Source: an uncultured Peptococcaceae bacterium
Lineage (GTDB): Bacteria; Bacillota; Peptococcia; Peptococcales; Peptococcaceae
NCBI GenBank assembly: GCA_900553245.1
Contig: USCP01000029.1
Coordinates: 1 to 13,329, forward strand
Reading direction: 5' to 3'
Length of the DNA stretch: 13,329 bases
This document shows positions 7,282 through 13,329 of the stretch, in pieces. Made by a program: the position numbers and the translations under genes. Within the stretch, counting starts at the first letter, position 1. Each line of letters starts with the position of its first letter. The notes under the pieces are model-generated. The model was not told where the DNA came from. It searched no databases and saw nothing but the letters and a program-made list of their open reading frames with translations.

Positions 7282-9570
7282 ATGTCCATTGATGAACGTG
7301 CATCGACCCATGTATACCACCAAAAGCAGCTTTTTACGAAAGAGGAGTTACAAGCCCGCGAATCCCTGTGTATTCACGAGGAGCCGGCGTATTGTAATGC
7401 GGCTTGTCCGTTGAAAATTGACGTAAAGGCCATTATGGCGGCGGTGGCGAAGGGCGATTTTGACAAGGCATACACCCTATACGAAAAAAATTTGCCGTTT
7501 CCGCATTTGCTTGCGGAAGGTTGTGAAGCACCTTGCGAAGCGGTCTGCAAGCGTTGTGAGGCCGATGAGGCCATCGCCGTGCGTCGCTTAGAAGAAGCGG
7601 TGGTGGCTTACGGGAAGGCCAAGAAGGGCTTTGCCGGCTTGCGTAAAACCATGAAAAAGAAAAAGCACGTGGCCCTGCTGGGGAGCGGTCTGTTCATGCT
7701 TTTTTTAGCCGGCGAGGTGGCAAAGAAAAATTATCCCTTGGAGATTTATTGCGAGGAGGCCGACAAGGCAACGTGGCTTTATCATGCCACGGAGTTTGCC
7801 TCCGAAGAGACCCGTGCAAAAACCCTGAAGCTATTGGAAAAGCTGGAGGTGACCTTTCATTTTGAAAGTGTTCTTTCTCCGGTATTGTTAGAAAGGGTGC
7901 AGGCCGGCGCGGATGTGGTCGGTGTGAGCATGGCGGTGCTCGCCCTTCTTGATCCGAGTGCCACACCGGATGAAGGCTTGATGTATCTCGAAGACCGTGC
8001 CCTTGTGTGCGGTCCGGCGGAGGGCGTGCTGGGAAGTGCCTTTGCGGCAAAAAAGGCGGCGCTTACCGTCGACCGCTTGGCACAAAATCTGCATCCGTCC
8101 AATACCCGAGGAGAAGAAGGGCCTGTGGCGACACGACTGATTACCTCTCTGGAAGGGGTGACGGCTTGTTCGCAGGTGCCATGCGACGGGCTGTATAGCA
8201 AGGAAGACGCGCAACAAGAAGCCGGGCGTTGCTTGCAGTGCCATTGTGATGAATGTATGAAGGCTTGCCCGTATTTGCGTCATTACGACAAATTCCCACG
8301 CCTGCTTACCCGCGAAATTTACAACAATGTCGGGATTATTATGGGCGACCATGTGATGAATAAGCCGATGAACGCTTGTGCACTGTGTGGTCAATGTAAG
8401 GTGGTGTGTCCAAACGGTTTTGACGTGGCGGAAGTGTGCCAAAAGGCGCGCGCCAATATGGTGGACACTGGCAAGATGCCCCTTGCACCGCATGAGTTTG
8501 CGCTGATGGACATGCTCTTTTCAAACGGTGAAGCCTTTTTGGCGCGTCCGGCAGTCGCGGCGACGACCAAGTACGTTTTTTTCCCAGGCTGTCAGGCCAG
8601 TGCCGTTGCACCGGCAACGGTGCGCGCTGCCTATTTGGATTTGAGTGCGCGGATGGATGGCGGTGTGGGCTTGCTGTTAGGTTGCTGCGGTATTATTGCT
8701 AAATGGGCAGGACGTACGGAAATGTACGACGAGACCAAGGCACAGTTTCAAGCGGCCCTTGCGGAAATGGGCAATCCGGTGGTTGTCTGTGCCTGTCCGA
8801 TGTGTGCGCGTACCCTCAAAGAATGGGACGGGCTACAAGTTGTTGGCATTTGGGAGGTTTTGGAACAAATCGGCTTGCCGGAGGCGGCAGATCAATCTGC
8901 GCGCACTGTGGCACTTCACGATAGCTGTGGCGCTCGGGGAGCGGCAGACGTTCAAGGGGCGATTCGTCGCCTTGCCGTGGCCTTGGGATGCGAGATTGTG
9001 CCGACGGTGTATGACGGGGATGCATCGCCTTGCTGCGGCTACGGTGGCTTGACCCAATATGCGAACCCGGAGGTGGCAGGCGAAATGACCGATATGTGCC
9101 TATCCCGTATGGACGCGCCGTATCTCACCTACTGCATGGCTTGCCGCGACCGTTTTGCGCGCAAGGGGCGAGAATCCATGCACCTATTGGAGCTTGTTTA
9201 CGGTACGAGTGCCGACCATTGTCCGGACATTAGTCAAAAACGATACAACCGCCTCGGTCTCAAGCAACAGCTTTTGAGCGAGTGCTGGAAGGAGGAGCTT
9301 GCATTGACAGATGTGCCTTTTGCCATCGAATATACCCAAGAAGCCTTAGATGAAATGGACCGTCGCTTGATTTTAAAAAGCGATGTGGCGCAGGTATTAA
9401 CGGCGCTGAGAGAGACCGATGAGGCAGTGCTGGATGCGGAAACGGGAATTTCTATTACCCGTGCGCGCTTGGGCAATGTCACTGTTTGGGTGAAATTTAA
9501 GGACATCGACGGCGGTTATCAGGTGGTGGGTGCCTATAGCCACCGCATGACAATCACACCGCGTGAGTAG
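7282..9570 (+). CDS. GltD-like/4Fe-4S dicluster/double-CCG (HdrD-like) iron-sulfur oxidoreductase
   Basis: 762 residues, a multidomain electron carrier. Residues 30-92 are a GltD-type cysteine domain (Cys30, 38, 42, 81, 85, 89, 92). Residues 128-268 are a shrunken flavoprotein-like segment: the dinucleotide motif reads GSGLFML instead of GxGPAG, and a GltD-like end (LVCGPAEGVLG) follows after only about 110 residues, so FAD/NAD(P)H binding is doubtful. Residues 317-376 hold a dicluster ferredoxin (Cys317, 320, 325, 329 with extra Cys322; Cys366, 369, 372, 376). Two CCG domains follow (Cys437, 468/469, 505, 508; Cys549, 584/585, 618, 621), as in heterodisulfide reductase HdrB/HdrD. The end (670-762) is a separate domain closing with AYSHRM. 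The ATG at 7282 has AAAGGGGG seven bases upstream; a 24-residue upstream extension would run through the terminator. It corresponds to the family annotated as pyridine nucleotide-disulfide oxidoreductase/dicluster-binding protein, and is a plausible electron acceptor for the aldehyde oxidoreductase (inference). Confidence 0.88.
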   Translation: MSIDERASTHVYHQKQLFTKEELQARESLCIHEEPAYCNAACPLKIDVKAIMAAVAKGDFDKAYTLYEKNLPFPHLLAEGCEAPCEAVCKRCEADEAIAVRRLEEAVVAYGKAKKGFAGLRKTMKKKKHVALLGSGLFMLFLAGEVAKKNYPLEIYCEEADKATWLYHATEFASEETRAKTLKLLEKLEVTFHFESVLSPVLLERVQAGADVVGVSMAVLALLDPSATPDEGLMYLEDRALVCGPAEGVLGSAFAAKKAALTVDRLAQNLHPSNTRGEEGPVATRLITSLEGVTACSQVPCDGLYSKEDAQQEAGRCLQCHCDECMKACPYLRHYDKFPRLLTREIYNNVGIIMGDHVMNKPMNACALCGQCKVVCPNGFDVAEVCQKARANMVDTGKMPLAPHEFALMDMLFSNGEAFLARPAVAATTKYVFFPGCQASAVAPATVRAAYLDLSARMDGGVGLLLGCCGIIAKWAGRTEMYDETKAQFQAALAEMGNPVVVCACPMCARTLKEWDGLQVVGIWEVLEQIGLPEAADQSARTVALHDSCGARGAADVQGAIRRLAVALGCEIVPTVYDGDASPCCGYGGLTQYANPEVAGEMTDMCLSRMDAPYLTYCMACRDRFARKGRESMHLLELVYGTSADHCPDISQKRYNRLGLKQQLLSECWKEELALTDVPFAIEYTQEALDEMDRRLILKSDVAQVLTALRETDEAVLDAETGISITRARLGNVTVWVKFKDIDGGYQVVGAYSHRMTITPRE

Positions 9571-9581
9571 AGGTGAGAACG

Positions 9582-9800
9582 ATGACAGAAAAAAATTACT
9601 ATACCATTGACCCTGAGGGAAAGCTAATGTGTCGCAAATGCGGTGTGCCGCTAGAAAAGGGCAAGGCCAAGTTTGCCTATCTTGACAACGGCTTTCCGGT
9701 GGAACTGCCGGTATGCCCGGTGTGCGGGTTTGTGTATGTGCCCGAGGAACTTGCCTTGGGCAAGGTGCTTTCGGTAGAAAAAGCACTGGAGGACAAATGA
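9582..9800 (+). CDS. Small two-CxxC redox or zinc-ribbon protein (DVU_1557 family)
   Basis: 72 residues with CRKCG (Cys17, Cys20) and CPVCG (Cys45, Cys48), the spacing expected for a zinc ribbon or rubredoxin-like iron site. The tail reads VYVPEELALGKVLSVEKALEDK. From memory this fits the DVU_1557 family redox protein found in the same position in Desulfovibrio. The ATG at 9582 is preferred over a GTG at 9573 because AGGTG at 9571-9575 is then a proper ribosome site. It begins 11 bp after the dicluster gene, and its stop overlaps the start of the methyltransferase gene, so translation is coupled. Its metal and redox partner are not known; a small electron carrier or a structural zinc protein are both possible. 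Confidence 0.82.
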   Translation: MTEKNYYTIDPEGKLMCRKCGVPLEKGKAKFAYLDNGFPVELPVCPVCGFVYVPEELALGKVLSVEKALEDK

Positions 9801-10306
9801 TGGGCCATGTGGGCGGTGAGGCCCACAGTCGCTATTTGATGGAACTTTCCTTTTTGCCGCAGGGGGCGCGTGTGCTGGATATGGGCGCAGGAGACGGACA
9901 AACAGTGCGCCTTTTGCACACGTTAGGCTATGAGGCCGAGGGAATTGATTTGGCACCTCGCGGTGAAAAGGTGCGTGCAGGTGATTATCTGCGCGCGCCG
10001 TATGCAGACGCGAGCTTTGACGGCATCATCAGTGAATGCAGCTTTTACATGAGCGGTGATGTGCCCAGGGCCCTTCTTGAGGCAGGGCGGCTCTTAAAAA
10101 AGGGCGGGAAGCTGGTGTTTTCGGATGTCTGTAAGGATGTGGTGACGCTCTTAGGCGATGTGCGTAAGGCAGGGTTTGTCGTGCGTCATATTGAGGATTT
10201 AAGCGAGGAATGGAAGGCGTACTATCTCGAAGCGCTGAGGCGCGAAGAAGACGTGCCAACGGGCAAGGGGCTCTCCTATATACTCATGATTTGCGAAAGG
10301 GTGTAG
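9800..10306 (+). CDS. Class I SAM-dependent methyltransferase (DVU_1556 family)
   Basis: 168-residue cytoplasmic methyltransferase. Motif I is VLDMGAGDG (25-33), an acidic residue ends the second strand (Asp50 in EGIDLAP), and the post-motif regions PYADASFDGIISECSFYM (67-84) and LLKKGGKLVFSDV (98-110) match UbiE/Methyltransf_11 enzymes. The chain is short and ends soon after a reduced C-terminal half, so the substrate-binding part is small. Two in-frame ATG codons occur at 9797 and 9800; 9800 is chosen because GGAGG at 9788-9792 is then seven bases away, giving a one-base TGATG overlap with the previous gene. It ends three bases before the C-GCAxxG-C-C gene. From memory, its place matches DVU_1556. 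The substrate is unknown. Confidence 0.87.
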   Translation: MGHVGGEAHSRYLMELSFLPQGARVLDMGAGDGQTVRLLHTLGYEAEGIDLAPRGEKVRAGDYLRAPYADASFDGIISECSFYMSGDVPRALLEAGRLLKKGGKLVFSDVCKDVVTLLGDVRKAGFVVRHIEDLSEEWKAYYLEALRREEDVPTGKGLSYILMICERV

Positions 10307-10309
10307 ACA

Positions 10310-10735
10310 ATGAGCGATTACATGGAAACCATGCTTGCATGGTATGAGCAGGGCTATGATTGCGCACAAATTTTAATGCGCTTGGTCCTTGAAGCCGAAG
10401 AAAAAGAAAATCCCGATTTGATACGTGCCATGGCAGGTCTCAACGGTGGCATCGGCGCCAGCGGTCACACCTGCGGCTGTCTTACCGGCGGCGCCTGTGT
10501 ACTTGCTTACTATGCGGCTAAGGGTGCAGATGATGAAACCGCCAAGCAGTGTTACAAGGAGATGGTGCATAAGTTTACCGACTGGTTTCAGTCCTATAGC
10601 GCCGAATACGGTGGCACGGACTGTGCGCACATTCTCGAAGAGGACCCTCGCAATCGTATTCAGCGCTGTCCAATGCTAATGGAAGCGACCCTAGAAAAAT
10701 GTATTGAACTTTTGGATGAAAACGCGCTTTTATGA
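10310..10735 (+). CDS. C-GCAxxG-C-C family redox protein (DVU_1555 type)
   Basis: 141 residues. The family pattern is recognisable: Cys18 in GYDCAQ, then GGIGASGHTCGCLTGGACVLAYY with Cys55, Cys57 and Cys63, and distal Cys105, Cys120 and Cys131. The core reads GCLTGG where the family name has GCAxxG, a conservative change. Members are small cytoplasmic helical proteins thought to bind Fe-S or another metal, but no function is established. The ATG comes three bases after the methyltransferase stop with GAAAGGG upstream. The stop codon lies within a terminator hairpin. From memory, its position and length fit the DVU_1555 family of Desulfovibrio. Confidence 0.85.
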   Translation: MSDYMETMLAWYEQGYDCAQILMRLVLEAEEKENPDLIRAMAGLNGGIGASGHTCGCLTGGACVLAYYAAKGADDETAKQCYKEMVHKFTDWFQSYSAEYGGTDCAHILEEDPRNRIQRCPMLMEATLEKCIELLDENALL

Positions 10736-10746
10736 GCGCGTTTTTT
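10719..10746 (+). terminator. Rho-independent terminator overlapping the C-GCAxxG-C-C stop codon
   Basis: AAAACGCGCT (10719-10728) pairs over 10 bp with AGCGCGTTTT (10735-10744) around a six-base loop, and the T-run extends to 10746. The TGA stop at 10733-10735 lies at the loop/stem junction, so ribosomes finishing the gene would mask the hairpin. The operon nevertheless continues 20 bases later with the radical SAM gene, so it is probably an internal attenuator. Confidence 0.68.
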
Positions 10747-10765
10747 AGAGAAAGGTTGTGACAAG

Positions 10766-12088
10766 ATGTCTCATGTGATTGGAAAAACAGCCAGCGTTTG
10801 TCCGGTGTGCTTAAAAACCATTCCTGCCGATCAAGTGGTGGGCGCGGACGGATTCATTTATATGGAGAAAAGTTGCCCTGAGCACGGCGATTTTCGTACT
10901 TTGATTTGGGAAGAAAGCGCCGCGCATTATGCCGACTGGGCGGCACGGGACTGTCACAAGCCACCGACACTCCCTTTTGCAAAGCCTGTCGAAAACGGCT
11001 GCCCAAACGATTGCGGCCTTTGTGACAACCATAAACAGGCGACCTGTTGCACGCTCTTGGAGCTTACCAATCGCTGCAATTTGCAGTGTCCGGTGTGCTT
11101 TGCCTCTGCCGGTGAGAAGGAAGGCAAAGATTTATCATTAGAAGAAATCGGTCGTCAATACGACCATCTCATGAGCCACGGCGGGCCGTATAATATTCAA
11201 CTTTCCGGTGGGGAACCGACCATGCGTGATGATTTGGCAGAAATTATTGCCATGGGCAAGGAAAAGGGCTTCACCTTCTTTCAACTCAATACCAACGGGG
11301 TGCGCCTAGGAATAGAGGACGGCTATACCGATTACTTGCAGCAAGCGGGCGTGTCCACTGTGTTTATGCAATTTGACGGCTTAGACGATGCCATCTACAA
11401 GGTGCTTCGGGGCAAGCCGCTCAAAGAGGGGAAGCTCAGAGCCATCGAAAATTGCAAAAAAAGTGGCCTGCCGGTGGTCCTTGTACCAACGGTGGCGCAA
11501 GGGGTCAATGACCATGCGTTAGGCGAGATTTTGCTCTTTGCCCTTTCCCATGCGCCCCATGTGCGTGGTGTTCATTTTCAGCCGATGAGCTATTTTGGTC
11601 GCAACAGCATGGACCCAAGCCAAGGCCGCCTGACCATTCCGCGGATGCTAAAAAATATTGAAGCCCAAACCAATGGACTGATTAAGGAAGCGCATTTTTC
11701 CGGCGGTGGGGCTGAAAGCCCCTACTGCTCTTTCCACGCCAGCTACCTCAAGGGCTGTTGTAGCCTGAAGGCATTGCCGAAGCGTGAAGGGGCATGTTGC
11801 TGTCAGAGCAGTGACACCCGCGACACCGTGGCTCAGCAATGGAGCGGGAAGGCGAGTGGTTGCTGCTGCGATGCCGAAAATCCAACCAACGCATTGGATG
11901 CCTTTTTGCAAAAAACGGTAGAAAGCACTTTTACCGTCAGTGGAATGGTCTTTCAGGATGCTTGGAACCTCGATCTTGAGCGATTGCAGCGGTGTTATAT
12001 TTGCGAGGTTGACAGCACCTACGGGATGGTGCCGTTTTGCGCCTATAACTTGACAAACAGCGAAGGAAAGGCACTTTACAGAAAATGA
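10766..12088 (+). CDS. trsS: Cysteine-rich radical SAM protein of the TrsS / MJ0619-like group (Cys form)
   Basis: 440 residues. The N-terminus has a rubredoxin-like site (CPVC at 12-15, then CPEHG at 37-41), as in MJ0619/tetraether-synthase-like radical SAM enzymes. Next come Cys63, 79, 83, 86 and a Cys94-Cys95 pair, the radical SAM cluster CNLQCPVC (Cys104, 108, 111) and the GGEP motif (148-151). After the barrel (about residue 315) there are unusual cysteine runs: Cys331-332, Cys344-346 and Cys366-368, then Cys410, 413 and 425. From memory, TrsS relatives are often selenoproteins with Sec near the TCC site; here it is Cys and there is no in-frame TGA. The gene ends in an ATGA overlap with the CoA ligase gene. 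Radical chemistry on a lipid or other hydrophobic substrate is possible by homology, but the reaction is unknown. The symbol rests on memory of the family name. Confidence 0.8.
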   Translation: MSHVIGKTASVCPVCLKTIPADQVVGADGFIYMEKSCPEHGDFRTLIWEESAAHYADWAARDCHKPPTLPFAKPVENGCPNDCGLCDNHKQATCCTLLELTNRCNLQCPVCFASAGEKEGKDLSLEEIGRQYDHLMSHGGPYNIQLSGGEPTMRDDLAEIIAMGKEKGFTFFQLNTNGVRLGIEDGYTDYLQQAGVSTVFMQFDGLDDAIYKVLRGKPLKEGKLRAIENCKKSGLPVVLVPTVAQGVNDHALGEILLFALSHAPHVRGVHFQPMSYFGRNSMDPSQGRLTIPRMLKNIEAQTNGLIKEAHFSGGGAESPYCSFHASYLKGCCSLKALPKREGACCCQSSDTRDTVAQQWSGKASGCCCDAENPTNALDAFLQKTVESTFTVSGMVFQDAWNLDLERLQRCYICEVDSTYGMVPFCAYNLTNSEGKALYRK

Positions 12089-13290
12089 ACAAATCACGTA
12101 TTGATGCTTATATCATGGCCCAAGAAGGCCTTAGAGATTGCAGTCGAGAGACCTTAGAAGCCTTTCAACTTGCACAGCTTAACAAGGTGTTGGCGAGGAT
12201 GCATGCTCACGGCGTCGGTGATGTGCCCGCACACCTTGAAAGCCTAGCGGCGCTACAGACGCTACCATTTACCACAGCGGCAGATTTGGCGGCACAGCCG
12301 TCACGGTATCTGTTACTGTCTCAATCGGAGGTGGCACGGATTATCACCGATCAAACCTCCGGCACGACGGCTGCTGCCAAACGTGTCTTTTATACCGAGG
12401 CGGACACCGCCCACACGATTGATTTCTTTGCAGCCGGGATTCGTGAGATGGCGGTTCCCGGCGACAGTGTCCTTATTACGATGCCCTTTAGTGGGGCGCT
12501 GGGCTTGGGGGATCTCATCAAGCGCGCCGTGGAAAAAATCGGCGCCCGTCCCCTTTGTGCCGGCTGGGGCAAAAGCTATGAGGAATTGTCTGACCTCATT
12601 GTGCGCGAAAAGCCACGCTGTTATATTGGCTTTCCGGTGCCGCTTCTCAGCCTAGCGCGCTATATGGGGGAGGATTTTTCGATTGAACGCGCCCTGATTA
12701 GTGGTGACAGCTGTCCGCGTGGGGTGCTTGCGCTTTTAGAAGCGCAGATGACCCTGTACCCTCACTACGGCAGCCGTGAACTCTGTATGGGTGGTGCCAT
12801 TACTTGTCAGGCGTTTTCGGGGATGCATGTGCGTGAAAATCATTTCATCGTGGAAGTTGTTGATGAAAACGGACAGCTTCTTCCCGATGGTGAAGAAGGG
12901 GAGATGGTCATTACCACCATTGGTATGGAAGCCATGCCCCTCGTGCGTTATCGCACCGGTGATCGCACTCGCATTATTCCGGCGCCTTGTCCTTGTGGGA
13001 GTGTGACCAAACGCATTGACGCGCCATTTCGCCTGGGGCGAGATGCAGCGCTTTTGGAACGCTTGGACAGTGCCCTCTTTCGCGTGCCGGCAGTGGTAGA
13101 TACTCATGTGAGTCAAGGCGAGGCGGGGATGTATATTCGCGCTTTGGTAGGGGAGGACTGCGAGGCAGCCTTGCTTCAAGCTGCTGGGTCTATTGGCAAG
13201 GTGGCTGCGGTAGAGACCAGACTTTGCCAAGGTGCGGACACGCCCCTTTATTCGGGAAAGCGTGTTTTAAAGAAAAGACCAGCGGTGTAA
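12085..13290 (+). CDS. PaaK-like AMP-dependent CoA ligase (DVU_1553 family)
   Basis: 401-residue adenylate-forming enzyme resembling phenylacetate-CoA ligase, which activates a carboxylate with ATP and transfers it to CoA. Motifs: P-loop TSGTTAAAKR (91-100), HYGSRE (227-232), YRTGD (289-293), CPCG (302-305, typical of PaaK relatives) and a C-terminal lysine segment GKRVLKKR (391-398) where the catalytic lysine is expected. It is slightly shorter than PaaK (about 430 residues). The start overlaps the radical SAM stop by four bases (ATGA), so the pair is translationally coupled. Beside an aldehyde oxidoreductase, it could activate the carboxylate that enzyme makes; equally it could adenylate an intermediate in a cofactor or lipid pathway. 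The family assignment is firm, the substrate unknown. No terminator follows within the 39 bases left. Confidence 0.87.
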   Translation: MNKSRIDAYIMAQEGLRDCSRETLEAFQLAQLNKVLARMHAHGVGDVPAHLESLAALQTLPFTTAADLAAQPSRYLLLSQSEVARIITDQTSGTTAAAKRVFYTEADTAHTIDFFAAGIREMAVPGDSVLITMPFSGALGLGDLIKRAVEKIGARPLCAGWGKSYEELSDLIVREKPRCYIGFPVPLLSLARYMGEDFSIERALISGDSCPRGVLALLEAQMTLYPHYGSRELCMGGAITCQAFSGMHVRENHFIVEVVDENGQLLPDGEEGEMVITTIGMEAMPLVRYRTGDRTRIIPAPCPCGSVTKRIDAPFRLGRDAALLERLDSALFRVPAVVDTHVSQGEAGMYIRALVGEDCEAALLQAAGSIGKVAAVETRLCQGADTPLYSGKRVLKKRPAV

Positions 13291-13329
13291 TGTCAAGCGA
13301 ATATCAATAAAGAATTAATCACTTACTAA

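Noticed and set aside
9713..9799. 28-residue upstream extension of the methyltransferase frame
   Set aside because: It overlaps the two-CxxC gene in another frame and adds no family sequence; GGAGG at 9788-9792 points to the ATG at 9800.
10766..12088. Selenocysteine insertion in the radical SAM gene
   Set aside because: The frame is open from ATG to stop with no internal TGA, so this copy is a cysteine form; no other gene in the window appears to be interrupted at a TGA.
1..13329. tRNA, rRNA, CRISPR array, transposase or insertion-sequence ends
   Set aside because: No cloverleaf, rRNA block, regular repeats, transposase motif or flanking inverted repeats were found by eye on either strand.

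Overview
The window looks like the chromosome of a strictly anaerobic, Gram-positive-type bacterium (Bacillota, probably Clostridia). The evidence is AGGAGG-like ribosome binding sites, a ModA with a short lipoprotein signal, moderate GC genes separated by AT-rich promoter DNA, and proteins very rich in Fe-S motifs. The species cannot be fixed from the sequence alone.

Layout. Minus strand, 1-3878: modA, modB, modC (high-affinity molybdate ABC transporter), then a MoaB/MoeA-like molybdopterin-binding protein with a cysteine tail, then the 5' end of moaA running off the left edge. This is a molybdenum uptake and cofactor operon. A divergent AT-rich region of about 265 bp (3879-4143) holds a promoter for each direction plus two dyad sequences that may be operators. 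Plus strand, 4144-13290: a small unrecognised 90-residue protein; a 914-residue molybdopterin/[2Fe-2S] aldehyde oxidoreductase very like Desulfovibrio gigas MOP; a 762-residue GltD-like/dicluster/double-CCG iron-sulfur protein; a 72-residue two-CxxC protein; a small SAM methyltransferase; a C-GCAxxG-C-C family protein; a cysteine-laden radical SAM protein; and a PaaK-like AMP-dependent CoA ligase. Hairpin terminators follow the oxidoreductase and the C-GCAxxG-C-C gene; elsewhere the genes are tightly packed, with two start/stop overlaps.

How it fits together. The left operon imports molybdate and begins cofactor synthesis; the right one makes a molybdenum hydroxylase that uses the cofactor. 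The six genes after the oxidoreductase appear, from memory, in the same order as the Desulfovibrio vulgaris DVU_1559 to DVU_1553 neighbourhood, for which only family names exist (DVU_1557 redox protein, DVU_1556 methyltransferase, DVU_1555 C-GCAxxG-C-C protein, TrsS radical SAM (seleno)protein, DVU_1553 CoA ligase). Its biochemical role is, as far as I know, undescribed. This conserved block is the most interesting content of the window. The oxidoreductase gene has codon use unlike its neighbours (CAA for Gln, CCA/CCT for Pro) and its own terminator, which suggests it is made in much larger amounts than the accessory proteins.
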